Shown: positions 11,314 to 23,113 of the stretch, piece by piece | Position numbering within the stretch: the first letter of the stretch is position 1 | Layout of the letters: every line of letters begins with the position of its first letter | DNA from: Rhododendron vialii | Lineage: Eukaryota; Streptophyta; Magnoliopsida; Ericales; Ericaceae | Direction of reading: 5' to 3' | Assembly (NCBI RefSeq): GCF_030253575.1 | Contig: NC_080557.1 | Coordinates: forward strand, 48,095,501 to 48,159,500 | DNA length: 64,000 bases | The notes under the pieces: generated by a model | What the model was told of the DNA's origin: nothing | Database searches by the model: none | Seen by the model: only the letters and a program-made list of their open reading frames with translations | Made by a program: the position numbers and the translations under genes

Positions 11314-11463
11314 ATGGTGTCTCTCTCCTCTTTCCCTGTAGCATCTCTTTTGATCATATTCTTGGCAGCCCCAGGGGCAGTATTAGTCTGCTGCACTGAG
11401 GATTTCAGCAGACATGACTTCCCACCTGATTTTGTTTTCGGCTCTGGGACCTCTGCCTACCAG
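11314..11463 (+). pseudogene. Orphan first exon of a GH1 beta-glucosidase
   Basis: The ATG at 11314 opens a 50-codon exon. It has a signal-peptide-like start (hydrophobic SLLIIFLAAPGAVLVC) followed by FPPDFVFGSGTSAYQ, the conserved N-terminus of plant family-1 glycosidases. It ends in CAG|GTATAT, exactly where intron 1 of these genes normally falls, before VEGA. Functional enzymes need about 12 more exons and roughly 450 residues, including the two catalytic glutamates. None of this is visible before RPS21 begins at 12476 on the other strand. The exon itself is intact, so the fragment may be young or may be spliced into another transcript. Confidence 0.75.
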
Positions 11464-12475
11464 GTATATATGCTTTCCTCACTTGATTTTCGTCCCTTCT
11501 CTTTTTGCAAGACATCAAACCGCCTGCCTATCTCGAAGTAGTAGTCGTGCCCAATGTTGTCAAAACTGGATGCACTATTGTGTATCATTTTTCTTGCTAA
11601 CCAGCATAGTTACAAGTTTAGAACGAAAACAAATGTAAAAAACAAAATCTGTGGCATATTTTAGAAGAAAACTCTAATAATACAAAATTTCACGTCTTCA
11701 ACATTATACCATTGTTTTTATAACAGGGTCGTATGAGTATCACAAGAATACTCTATGCTGACCTCCAGTAGAATACAATCCGTTCATTTAAAGCAAATTA
11801 AAAATAGAATGTTCATATTCTAGAGGCATTTCAAATACATTAGACAAAAGCCAATTTGAATATTGCCAATCTAAATACTACTCCGCATAGATAGAGAAGG
11901 TCAAGCCATAGGATCAAGTCAGAGGATTGTTAACCCACCACACACTGTTTCAGTCCCCAGGGGAATGGTTATGCATATGCACTCTTATACTCCTTTCACG
12001 ACACTGTCAAATTAAACCATTTTCACAGACAACTTGAATCTTGTGCAACACTTCAGGGCAGATTTGTATGTACGATAAATAAAAAGGAAGATGGGAGCCG
12101 GGAGATTCCCTATTTAAGGTGCACACAACTGTGGTGCACAAAAAGGACCTTATGGCAGAGAGATCAATATGATTTCCGAATAAAACTCAAGCAATAAATG
12201 TTATTATAACAGGGTTTAAACAACTAAATTTATTGTGACACTAATTAGTTCAATTTTGGCACCGTTCATTACTTTGTCTGATGAAGAAGTTTATAATCAA
12301 ACATGAGCAAAGTGTAATGTCTTACAGAGGTGCATAATAGGTGTAAAATGTCACTAAAACAGATAAAGGAAAGGCACAAAAGCGATTACATCAGACCCGA
12401 GCAACTACTAATAAGCAAGAAAATTCTCTCAATCAGCAAAGCGCCAACTATAGGGCCCCTCATCTCCCAGCTTCT
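11464..12475. other. Intergenic between GH1 fragment and RPS21
   Basis: I looked for further GH1 exons here on the plus strand and saw none. The right end should hold the 3' untranslated region of the minus-strand RPS21 gene. The rest is A+T-rich with no recognised repeat. Confidence 0.45.
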
Positions 12476-13100
12476 CTACTGACGAAGTTCAGCTTTCTTC
12501 TTCTGCCAGATACGATCAAGTGCACTGTCGGCATCTCCCTGCAATAGAAATAGCCAAAAGTGTCAGAGTAGTAGGCGTGATAAAGCTTTGGCATGCAATT
12601 ATGAGGAATTATCAGTTGTCTAACGAAACAAAATTAACAGCAAAAACTGGCTTCTTTCCCACATATCTATATACCCTGTTTAAAGAGAAACATTATCTCC
12701 TACTCGTGGGATAGTTACAAGACCATATTTATACAAAAAGTTCGTAATGTCTCATCCGTTTAACATGTGATGTTCATGCCAAGACCAGGAAAAATGTAGC
12801 AAGAAGAATAACCTGAGCCCGGATGTAACCACAGAGCGCTAGAGTGGTAAATTGGCCAGTGTAGATACCATTCGCATCCAAATGTCCAACATTAATCTGC
12901 ACAGACGCGTGGTCCTTCGCTATGATTAGCCTATTTGTGGCAGAACTGCAATTGGAAGCAAAATACCAATTACGATCACCATTTCCAATAGTAACGGCCC
13001 CAGGAAAGAAAAAAAAACTGAAACCCCAAAAACTATACTTCATCACATACCATTTCCTGGGGATGTAAAGGTCCATGTTTTGCCCCTCATCATTCTGCAT
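12476..13100 (-). CDS. RPS21: 40S ribosomal protein S21 (eS21)
   Basis: A small-subunit ribosomal protein of the cytosolic ribosome. Coding exons on the minus strand are 13100-13051, 12945-12813 and 12538-12476, giving 81 residues, the normal length for plant eS21. The product starts [16 protein letters not shown], continues [20 protein letters not shown], and ends [18 protein letters not shown]. Both junctions keep the frame (AGGAAATG|GTATGT joined to TTCTGCC, and CGGGCTCAG|GTTATT joined to GGAGATGCC). The acceptor for the start-codon exon lies just upstream, at about 13122. The leader is split by an intron of about 940 bp, as is common for plant ribosomal protein genes. Confidence 0.95.
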
Positions 13101-14130
13101 CTTTGCTACGAGATTAAAAGCCCTATAGAAGATCCAACTTAATTAACAAAAGCTAAATCAGTGCATGACTCAGCAAGTTTCAGATTTGAAAATAAATATC
13201 TAAATATGTAATCACCTAAAGGAATATTATGCTAAAGAGGTACACATTTCATCCAGTTTGGTGGATCCAAACAATACCAGGGATACCACACCACAATAAT
13301 AATGGACAGCCGTCTACTACGCATGCCCATTTCTACAGCATAATCTACTACATGCAGATCGACCAATTTTCTATCCTCCTTGCATACATTTTAATTTTAT
13401 GGTACCTATACATAAACACTTCTGGCTTAAGAAGCAGTGGAGTACAAGATTCCACCCAACCAACAACCAACAACCCACATAAGAACGACATTTTGAAGAC
13501 CAAAAATATATTCCAGTTCAAAGAAGTCCAATAAGTACCCAAAGTACAACTAACTAAACTAAAGAGATTCAAGCCAGACCTCCCAAACTAGATAGATCCT
13601 AACTAGACTCGTTTCCCACTCCCCAAGCGTGACCGAAAAAGGAGAGTCGAAATCCGCATAAAGCCTTAAAGAACTGCACAACCATCAATCAATCTTCAAC
13701 TGAGAGTATAAATTATTAAACACCAAGTCCCAAACCACCCCTTCGCTACAAAACCCTCCTTCCCAATGCCAAATGAAATCACACACCGAGTCATGAAGAG
13801 GTGCTGCCCCATCCAAGGAAAAAAGGTCAATAAGTGGTCTTATAATACTGCATAGATGCAATGTTCTACGAGCCAATCGCACGTGGATTATTCCTAAGAG
13901 ATCATGCCATCTCTGCACTTATATATGTTACACGAATCCCCCAATCGACACGACAAGACACTGGTGCGGGATCTGCACCAGATCCTCCCATAAAATTCCG
14001 GACACGTTAGCTAGATGAGGAGGATGAAGAACTAAGAAGAAAGAGGAGGAAGAAGAGAGAGACCTGGACGAAGAGCTGCTGCTGCTGCTGCTGCTGCTGC
14101 TGCGATTCCTATCGTCCGAACAATAGATTC
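13101..14130 (-). other. RPS21 leader exon and first intron
   Basis: On the minus strand a CAG|GTCTCT donor at 14064 closes a non-coding first exon that carries CAG repeats. The matching acceptor is CTATAG|GG at about 13122, a short distance before the ATG. The intron (about 13123-14063) has no recognised coding content. A 77-codon frame at 13685-13918 inside it has no family resemblance that I could identify. Confidence 0.6.
14075..14103. repeat. (GCT)9 trinucleotide repeat in the RPS21 leader
   Basis: About nine GCT units, read as CAG repeats in the RPS21 transcript. They sit just upstream of the leader-intron donor. Confidence 0.85.
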
Positions 14131-15823
14131 GTTTTAGGGTTCTGTTGTTTACGCCGGGTTTTGTTATTTACGCGGCATGGCTCTTTGCCTCTTTCTTTGC
14201 TTGGTTTGGGCCTAAAAAGTGGGTTGGGCCATTTAAGGCTTGTATTTCTCACATCAATCCTCTGCCTTGATCCACTGCGCACATTCTTTTTAAAAAAAAA
14301 AAAAATTAAAACGGCAATCCATTACACAATGGAGAAGTTCGAAGGCAATACAGATTACATTACAAAATATAGGATTGAACCAAAACTAACATAAGCTAGA
14401 CGCAAGCACATTCCAAAAAGGACACCACTACTCTTGACACTTCTGCAGAAGCAGGCCTTCAACTCGGTTGTCGGCACACATGAGTGTTACTAAATTGTCA
14501 TTCACGAATCTAAAATTTACCATTTTTCGAGTTTAATCCATTAAAATTAAATAATATAAGCCCAACCCCATTGCAATCAACATATGTCTTGGAGATGATT
14601 TTCTCATCAAGCTAAAAGAAGTGTAACCCCTAAATCAATATTCGGTGGTGTGTAGTTTCGTGCATGCGAAAAATTTAGTAAAATGTTAGGAGTAAATAAA
14701 ATTGTTAAGATGTATATAATGTTGTGAAATGCCAGTTGAAATTGTTTCCGAAAGTTATCATGCACGTGTTGCCTAAAATGGTTGTGGTAAAACTTGTTTA
14801 GGTGTTTGATTGATACAATTGAGAGTTAAAACTTGAAAGTTTAAACTGAATGCTGAAATTTCTAAGCTGGTTACTATGTGTTTGTGGTGGTGATGTTATG
14901 GTGGCAATGTAAGGACACCAGTGGTGGTGGCTGTAGTGGCATTTGGTGGTCAATTGGGGAGCTAAGAGCGAGGGTTTTAGAATAATGGCGATGGCAATTT
15001 TTTTTTATAGGGAAAATAGATATTAATTATAAGGTGAATACATTACAAAGGTGGCATTTGAGAGGGGTGATAGTGGAAGATCGCAATGGTATGGTGTAGA
15101 GAGATTATAGTGATGACGGTGGAGAATGATAGTATAGTCATGGTGGTAAAGAAGTGAATGATTAGCGGTGAAAAAAGGTGGGGAGGGATGATGGTGGTGG
15201 TGGTAGAGAGGTGGCGTAGTCGTTGTGGTAAAATGGGTGAAGTGGTGGCCGTTGACTTAGTGATAATGGTAGTAGCAATGGGGGAGTGGCGGTGATTGTA
15301 GCAATGGTGGAGTAGTGCGGGTGGTAGAAGCGGTGGAGTGGTGGTGATAGCGATGTAGTCGTGGTGTATTCTTCTATGAATTACAGATAAATTACATACT
15401 AGGCCGTTTATTTTTTACAAAACTTTTAGCTTATATTATCAAAAGCTTTTAAATATTGAAGTTACAAAATAATACAATTTAAATACGCTTAAGTAATTAT
15501 TGTTAAATATATTTAATTATAAATGATAAAAATTGAGTTATCAAACTACAAGACCTTAAAACAAAAACACGAAGACCTTTGTTCATTATAGTAGTACTAC
15601 TATTTCGATAGATATATTGTGACTGCTGCAAATAAATAAATAAAATGGGAAAAAAGGTAAGAAAATGAAAACAAAATTGAATGGTCGGAACGAGCCCCAG
15701 TCGCAACGACTTCACAGAGGATTGTGAAGGAGTATCAATAGCAAAAGCCAGTTCAAGTGTCAAAACACACTATGGGCTATGGATAAATGAACTGATGAAT
15801 ACTTGTAGTATGTGAAATCTCCA
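14131..15823. other. Intergenic between RPS21 and LPA1, with a GTG-rich tract
   Basis: This divergent intergenic space holds the promoters of both genes. About 14880-15370 is strongly biased toward GGTGGTGG and GATGGTGG motifs on the plus strand, resembling a decayed trinucleotide or minisatellite array, with no lasting frame. No other gene was seen. Confidence 0.55.
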
Positions 15824-18800
15824 ATGGCTGAAGCAACCTTTGCCCTGAACCAGCACTTCTTGTTCGGCTTATCAAACTCAAGAACAACAACGTGGCTTCC
15901 CAATAGGAAAACCCTCTTCCCATCCCAAAAGAAGCCCCCCCATCTTTCTCTCATCCGTTGCTCCTCTTCTACATCGCCGCCACCGCCGTCGTCTTCGACG
16001 GAACTTGATTCACCTACAGCGGAGTCCTGTGTCAACTTGGGTCTCTCTCTCTTCTCCAAAGGACGGGTACCCTTCAATTTATTTCTAATTCTTTACTATT
16101 AATCCTTTCCAAGTTGCAATTTTCGAAACTGGGCGGTCCTAGTTTTTTACCAATTGATGTTCTTATTGCATGAGTAAGATAATTCACAAATGGGAATAGA
16201 TAAATATTAACGAGTTCATATAAAAATAGTATAAGCACAATTGTCTTCCTCCATAAGTTTATCCATTCCAAAGGACGGGTACCCTTAAATTCTTTACGGC
16301 AATATCTTTTCCAAGTTGCAATTTTGTAAAATGGGCAGTCATAGTTTTGTGGAAATTTATGTTCTTATTGCATGAGTATGAAATGGTGGATAATGAGGAG
16401 TGGTCATGTGCATAGCACAATTCTCAAGTTGGATAGATAAATAAGAATATTAACGACTTCATACGAAAACAGTATAAGCACAAATACAATATTCTACCTC
16501 CATAAGTCTTTCGAATTCAAGTAATTAATATTGTTGTTTGAGATAGTATTGGCTGCACAAGTGCACTTCTAAATACCTCCCTAATTTCTTCATCTCGAAT
16601 TCATTAACGCCTGTTTTCAAACTACCTCTTGGTGTTGTTCAGGTAAGGAGTCAAATTTTTGATGTTCATATTTTCCTTAGAGTCAGGAAGCAAATTAATT
16701 TAACATGATAAGATCATAAGATATGATTCGAGGAGTTGTGTTTAACAATATTCCACGTAAGGATGCTGGGCTAGTGGGCTGTCATTGAACCCGTTGCAGT
16801 TGATTGTTTCCGAAGCTCTATAGTTGGGATAACAAATCGATTTTTAATGCTTTGTAAATCACAAACTTCTACGAGTTTTTAGAATTCCATCACTTGGTAG
16901 TTGTTAGTATCAGATTATCTGGACATTTGCATTGCTCTTCTAGGCTTGCAGTTTTGTGAATCATAAAGACAAACAGGTTGAAAGTTTCACTGTCCCGTGA
17001 CTCCTGAGTCCTGTCCATGACAATTGGTTTTCCAGGTCAAAGATGCTCTAGCTCAGTTTGAGACAGCACTTACTTTGGATCCTAATCCTGTGGAAGCTCA
17101 AGCTGCTCTCTACAACAAAGCCTGTTGTCATGCCTACAGGTGGCCATTCTCTGCTTTCCTTCCGATTGTGTTTTTCATTGCTTTTGCTGTGTTCCTTTGG
17201 TAAATCAGGTCTGTTGAAGTATTTTTTATACATGAGGTGATTTTGTACTCGTAAATGGGTTCATTATGGAAGGTAATGATGTAAATATGCAATAATGTCA
17301 CAAGAATTCCATGTACACGTAAAACTTGTATGATGGCCCTTTCATCAGTCTTCACCTTAGAAGCTCTCATATACTATCAGGATGCCTATATCCATATTTT
17401 CATAATTACTAGTAAATTTTTTCCTGAAAGGTACAAACCTATGGGTGCGGAAAAAATTCAGTTTGCTAAATTTGGTTTGTTGGAATGAGTGTGTTCCATG
17501 TTCTGGAATTCGTGTTCTACAGTTCTTACTGTATAAATCAGATGGGCTTTAGCATTTTCTACTAACTTTGAATCAACCCACTGGAAGGATGGGGTGCTGG
17601 TATCCTTTGGGATAGGGTCCGGCATGAGTTTTGGATCTTTTAAAGTTGGCTTGTATTTCTGCATATATGATTTCACCAGAGCAAGTAGACGTCATCGGAG
17701 CATGATCTCTCACCCCTTTCTTTCTACTGTGTCATGTCTTTGAATTCTGAATGAAAAGTTGTCATACGCTTCGCTTGGCCACAAGCTGATCAATCTTAAA
17801 TTTTTTGATTTCTTCTTTCTTTTGTTTTTCTTTTCATTTTGAGAAAGAGGGGAAGGAAAGAAAGCTGCTGAATGTCTGCGCACTGCTTTGAGAGAATATA
17901 ACCTCAAATTTGGTACAATTCTTAATGATCCAGACTTGGCCTCCTTTAGAGCTTTGCCTGAATTCAAGGAACTGCAAGAAGAGGTTGTTGCTTGATTTGA
18001 TCTTCATTATGTCTATATCTTTCTGTTGTGCATATGCTCATTTCATTAAAGCCTGTCAAGGTTATGTCATTTGATAATGCCAAGTTCACTTATCATTTTC
18101 TGTTAGGTTGTGTGTTGCACGTTGGAATAAATGTTGTCAGTTGGAACTTGAAAGTGTAGCTCAGTCGTTGAACACTTGAGTTTTAAGACATCACGTGCGG
18201 CCTCTTTTTTTATGCACAGGCTAGGCTTGGTGGGGAAGATATTGGCTACAGCTTCCGAAGAGATCTTAAACTAATTAGTGAAGTCCAAGCACCATTTCGG
18301 GGAGTTAGGAGATTTTTCTACGTTGCTCTTTCTGCAGCTGCAGGGATATCATTGTTTTTTACTGTACCTAGGCTAATACGTGCGATCCAGGGTGGCGATG
18401 ATGCTCCTGATTTATTGGCAACTGCTGAAAATGCTGCCATCAATGTTGGCGGTAAACGAAAACGCTCTTTTGCTTCCAATTATGATATTGAGACACCTTG
18501 CATATCTGTAACTAGATTTGCTGATTATTTGCATTAATTTTGTTACGGGCAACTGCTGAAAATGACTAAGCTTTTGAATCAGCAATCCTGCAGGTATTAT
18601 AATTTTCGTGGCACTGTTTTTCTGGGATAACAAGAAAGAAGAGGAACAGCTTGCTCAGATATCCCGAAATGAAACTCTATCAAGGTTGCCTTTGCGGCTC
18701 TCAACTAAACGGGTTGTTGAACTTGTTCAATTACGAGACACTGTCAGGCCTGTTAGTATCTATACTTTTTCCTTAATCAGATTCTTCATGTCTAAATGGC

Positions 18801-20630
18801 TTTCAATGAAATCATAATCATATAAATTATGAGTCGTAGATTTTGGAGGTTAGGGTAATATTTGGTACAAGGATGAAATGTTGAAAGGGGAGGAAAGTGG
18901 AAAATGCGTCCCAGGGGAGAGAAAGCTGCATCGCGTCTTCTGTTGGTTATATCGCGTCTTCTGTTGGCTAGGTCAATGAATATGTCTGTCTGTTTTAAGT
19001 TTCTCCCAGATGTGTATGGATATTTGTGTTGTCTAAATCTTCAGTTTCTTGGTGTGTTAATGTTATCACTGGTGATTGATTCAGGTTATTTTGGCTGGGA
19101 AAAAGGAGACTGTTTCTTTAGCCATCCAAAAGGCTGAGAGGTTCCGCACTGAGCTCCTCCGACGAGGTGTTCTTTTGGTTCCTGTAATTTGGGGACAAGC
19201 TAAAGCACCACAAATTACGAAGAAAGGTTTCGGCAATCGTCCAAAGGCTGCTCCGTCCCTACCTTCTATTGGGGTAAGGTTGAGAAAATCCCATAACATT
19301 CTTGCTTGGCGCTGCCTTTTTCCTGGGAGCCAACATGTTTTCCCTGTATCCCTTATTGGTTATCTTGGTTTCTTCAAACAATTGTGATGAAATGATAAGT
19401 TACTGAATTTGGTTTGTAAATTCGAGTAATAAGTTTTATGTGTCATGCGGTGCACGAGTCTTGATTATTCTGCACCAGTGCACCGTTGCAACAAATTTTG
19501 TTGTGAACTGTGTCGTGTGTATTCGATCAACATTTAGCCTTTAAAAAATCCTCTAACGCTGTGTATGGCATCCTGCTAGGAAGATTTTGACAAACGAGCT
19601 CTGTCAATAACTGCAAAATCGAAATTGAAAACTGAAGTTCGATTCAAGGCTGAGGTGGTATCACCTGCAGAGTGGGAAAGGTCAGCAGCTACTTGTAAAT
19701 TTGGTTTCAAGTTTTTTCGTTCTTGTTTCTTGATGGGTGGCAATTTTCCGTTCTCATTGTGTGGTCTCTTATGAAAGAGATTTGTTAATCATATATTCCT
19801 TTTGCCTCCTTTCTAGTTTATGCCAAGAAAGTGGGATATAGATTTGCTTACAGAATTTCCCTAAGAATAAGCTAAAACTTTCAAGTTCCAGCAAGTGGAG
19901 TGGTAGGCACCATATACTCCCATGCATTGGACAGGGTTCAAATCTCACTAACTACAACTAACAATACTAACATTAGCAGAGGAAAAAAAAAAAAAAAACT
20001 TTCAAGTTCTAAGTCTTGAAAAGGTTCTTTCCAGTTATAATTTGCTAGCTTCTGACTTTCCCTGAACTTGATTCAGTTGGATAGAGGATCAACAGAAATC
20101 TGAAGGGGTTACTCCTGGTGAAGACGTCTACATAATACTACGTCTAGATGGTCGTGTTCGAAGATCAGGGAAGGTCAGTGCTCAAAATGCATAATTCCTC
20201 CCCTACCTATTTTCCCTCTCAATCGGCATGATATTTTATATATGCAACATGGAGCGGGAAACTTTGGACTCTTCTAATGATCGTCCTTCATAGGTTGACT
20301 AGTCATTAGAGCTCATTGCTTTCTCAGTTTCTCCTATGTCTTGTCATGGTGACCGAACATGCATTTGGCCTTAAGGTTGCGAGTATTAAGTAATTAAGTT
20401 CATTCATTCAACTCTAGACAATGCAGTTGCCAGAAAAAAAAAAAAAGAAAAGAAAAAAAGATTGGAGTATATATTCTAGACAATGTAGGAGTAACTGGTT
20501 TTGGTCAAATATGGTGTTTCTTTTAATTCTAACATTCTCACCCTCTCTGCTGCAGGGCATGCCTGACTGGCAACAAATTGTGAAGGAGCTGCCACCCATG
20601 GAAGCTTTACTAAGCAAGCTCGAAAGATGA
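15824..20630 (+). CDS. LPA1: LOW PSII ACCUMULATION 1, chloroplast
   Basis: LPA1 is a thylakoid membrane protein that helps assemble photosystem II, with D1 as its known partner in Arabidopsis. Nine exons: 15824-16066, 17036-17139, 17848-17983, 18220-18451, 18594-18751, 19085-19273, 19580-19680, 20077-20173 and 20556-20630. They give 444 residues, near the family length. Residues 1 to about 55 look like a transit peptide (Ser/Thr/Arg-rich, few acids). A TPR-like segment spans about 70-130 (ALAQFETALTLDPNPVEAQ). Two hydrophobic segments follow, near 193-212 and 238-250. The C-terminal soluble domain includes RLPLRLSTKRVVELVQLRD and ends PPMEALLSKLER. All phases agree. The in-frame GTG upstream is not the start. 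Intron 1 carries a tandem duplication and intron 7 a SINE. Confidence 0.93.
16055..16514 (+). repeat. Tandem duplication across the LPA1 exon 1 donor
   Basis: Copy 1 (16055-16266) starts in the last bases of exon 1 and runs into intron 1. Copy 2 (16267 to about 16514) lies wholly in the intron. Both contain CCAAAGGACGGGTACCCTT, so the exon 1 splice donor GG|GTACCC is present twice. Copy 2 carries an extra block of roughly 35 bp. Both copies end near ACCTCCATAAGT or CTCCATAAGT. Confidence 0.85.
19889..19994 (+). mobile_element. tRNA-derived SINE in LPA1 intron 7
   Basis: The roughly 106-bp element contains GTGGAGTGGTAGGCACC (A-box-like) and a B-box-like GGGTTCAAATC. It ends in GCAGAGGAAAAAAAA plus more A. 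The 15-bp sequence AAAACTTTCAAGTTC occurs immediately before (19874-19888) and again after the A tail (19995-20009), a perfect target-site duplication. It belongs to the same family as the minus-strand copy at 1089-1204. Confidence 0.85.
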
Positions 20631-22463
20631 CATTTTCTTTTTTCCAGCCTACTGTCCCCTCTATTGTTTTCTTTTTCTTTTTCTTGGATCATATCTGTTC
20701 TTATGCCTGATTTGAACTGTAAATTGTTTGCTTATTGTGTGTCTTGAGTTTATCAATTTTTATATTTTCAGTGTAAAAAACGCTGAATGGTTGACAGATG
20801 TGTCTAGAGCCGTTCGATTTACAAGAATTATGTTTATGTACATGGGACAGGTATGGATGTTATGAACCGTCATGTTAGGTTCTGTGTCTGCATATTTGCA
20901 ACGGTAAGGATTGGAAATGAAATGCACCGGGTGATCTACTCCATTAATTTTAGAATCCAAGCATTTAGTTAGATCTCCAACCGAGAGTAAAGGCTAGACC
21001 TCCTTGGTTTATCTATCTAAATTTTCTATTAGGACCTTCGTATCTTCTGGGGAAGCTTTTTTTTTATTTTAACATCTTCTGGGGAAGCTATTGAGTACCA
21101 TTTTTTTCCCCCCCGGTAACAGTACTTTTCATTGAAACCCCAAACAAGGAAACGAGGGTAGAGAAATCCAAATGGATTGAAGCAATTCGATTGTTTCGAA
21201 ACCTGCAGTTTTACGGGATTCGGGAATTGCTCCTGAAATTAATAGTATCTATTCTGGAAACGAGGGTAGGGACAATAGATGATAGCATCAGTTGAACCTC
21301 CATAGCCACCGACTTTGCTACTATAATTTATCCACTCGAGGTAGAGAAAACGCTCTATATGGACCGCCTAAAATGAGTTCATTTTCATTTTAGATGAGAG
21401 ATAGCAAATCGGATACTTTTATGCTGTGATTGTAAAATAAGAACCGTCATTATTTCATTTGATGATTCAAGCCAAAGGTTTTACAGGTCTTGTCTATAAA
21501 TAAATAAAATTGATCAAATATTGTCAATCATTCAAACTAATAATAGATGATTTGTGGGAAATTGACAGTCATATGATCTGTTTGGTTATCAATAACCAAG
21601 AGTCCGCATTCTCACCGTCTTTTTTTTTTTCTCCCAAAACGAAAATAATTCAATTAGGCACCTGCGATGTTCCATTAACATGATACAGTCTCTGTTTTTT
21701 TATTATTTGATCAGAGTATAAGGTTTATTCCTATATGGACCGGAGATGCTGCCAAGCACCCCTGCCAAGCGGGTGTTGAGCGGTCGGATGCCGATCTGGC
21801 TGTTTATTTTGACAATCGACAGTTTGAATTGTGACCAAGCAATGGACGGTTCAGATCTATATGCTCTCAGATTCAATCTGAACCATCCGCGCCGAGATGA
21901 ACAGCCGGATGCCGTTCGACCAATATCTCGAAATCTCTTCTGTTCCAGCTACATGTCACGACGTGCATCTCTCTCCTGTCCGAGAAATCAGCTTGAAAAT
22001 GGATACAAAGCTGTCATCAAGATTATAAAAGCCACTATGTTAGTAGATGCCTGAGAGAGGCTTTTCGGAAATTCCAATGCAATTTCCCACGAATGTGCTG
22101 CTCTTGCTTTGATATTTTGTATCTTTCCTAAATAAAAAAAGAAATTGATTTTCGCGCTCCATTTTTGTACGCAGGCACTCCACTTTATACATGAAATTAA
22201 TAGCTTGCGTACAAAAGTGGAGAACCAAAATTAGCATTCAGAAACAATAAAAAATATCGTACTTTTTTTTATAGTTTTTTTTGGGGGGGCACTGGCCAGA
22301 TACAAATATATTTTTCCTCGAATCCTTTGCAGGACTTATGGTATTTGAATAGCATAAATGCCGCCGTGCCGGGCTGCACCATCGTAGGAAAGCCACGGGC
22401 ATAACATAAACTAGAAGAGAGGTCAGAGAAGAAAGGAGGAGGAAAAAACGATAGCGAAAGAAA
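20631..22463. other. Intergenic between LPA1 and RALF
   Basis: This holds the LPA1 3' region and, at the right, the RALF promoter and leader. A stretch at about 21740-22030 is markedly richer in G+C than its surroundings and carries GCCAAGC- and CGGTC-type motifs, but no conserved protein. No clear TATA box was picked out for RALF. Confidence 0.4.
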
Positions 22464-22841
22464 ATGACGAGCTCTTCTTCTTCCTTCCCCTTCTTACCAC
22501 TAGTTGTTTCTCTGGTGGTGGTCATGATCTCGTTGTCCACCGCCGGAGCAAGCGGAGGCCACCGCGAACAGGGGAGCTGGGCCGCGGTGAAACCCGGCGG
22601 ATGCCGAGGGTCGGAGTGCATCACGGGGGAGGGCGAGTTCGACGTGGATTCGGAGATCAAGAGGCGCAAGTTGTATTCGGGGTACTACATCTGTTACGAA
22701 GCGCTGCAGAGCGACTTCGTGCCGTGCTCGCAAAGGGGTCAGTCCTATTATAACTGCGACGAGGGCGCTGATGCTAACCCCTACTCCCGTAGTTGCAATG
22801 CCATTACCCAATGCCGCTCCGACTACGGTTATTATTATTAA
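22464..22841 (+). CDS. RALF peptide precursor, divergent RALF1-locus type
   Basis: RALF peptides are secreted, processed and bind FERONIA-type receptor kinases, LLG co-receptors and cell-wall LRX proteins. This single exon encodes 125 residues. Residues 1 to about 27 form a signal peptide. The propeptide has Cys47 and Cys52 and a DVDSEI stretch before the RRxL site RRKL (67-70), the S1P protease motif. The mature part keeps the four family cysteines (88, 98, 111, 117) and YYNC and ANPYSR blocks. Oddities: the receptor-binding YISY is YICY (75-78), adding a fifth cysteine; the mature part has six acidic and only three basic residues; and the C-terminus is extended by DYGYYY. Canonical RALF1 is strongly basic. 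Its position beside LPA1 matches Arabidopsis RALF1. Confidence 0.9.
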   Translation: MTSSSSSFPFLPLVVSLVVVMISLSTAGASGGHREQGSWAAVKPGGCRGSECITGEGEFDVDSEIKRRKLYSGYYICYEALQSDFVPCSQRGQSYYNCDEGADANPYSRSCNAITQCRSDYGYYY

Positions 22842-23113
22842 GTCAACGGTTTAATGCCCTCTTTTTGGTTCAAAATGTTTTTCGGTTTTTTTTTTTTTTT
22901 TTTTAAGTCCTCGGGGTTTTCCCTGTATTTCTCTTCTACTTGCAGCAAATAAGCCAGCAATGTAATGAGTTGAATTGATTCAACGATTGTCCTTTTATAG
23001 ATTTGCAATTGTGATAGCCAAAAAAATGTGGCTTTTGTGAACCGTATATTTTTCTCAGTTTAGTTTTTAGAAGAATGTTATCAAATTATATAGAGTCATA
23101 GACAAGTGAGTTA

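Noticed and set aside
13685-13918. A 77-codon minus-strand frame in the RPS21 leader intron, possible retroelement remnant
   Set aside because: I could not identify any reverse-transcriptase or zinc-binding motif, and the neighbouring frames do not continue it.
18150-18200. GTGTAGCTCAGTCGTTGAACAC, resembling a tRNA D-arm
   Set aside because: No acceptor stem, anticodon arm or matching B box follows. It is not a tRNA gene and is at best a SINE scrap.
21740-22054. G+C-rich stretch with a 102-codon frame upstream of RALF
   Set aside because: No recognisable protein, promoter motif or repeat partner in the window. Its composition alone is not enough for a call.
22238-22669. A 143-codon minus-strand open frame
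   Set aside because: It overlaps the RALF gene on the opposite strand and shows no family features. It is a shadow of the G+C-rich coding strand.
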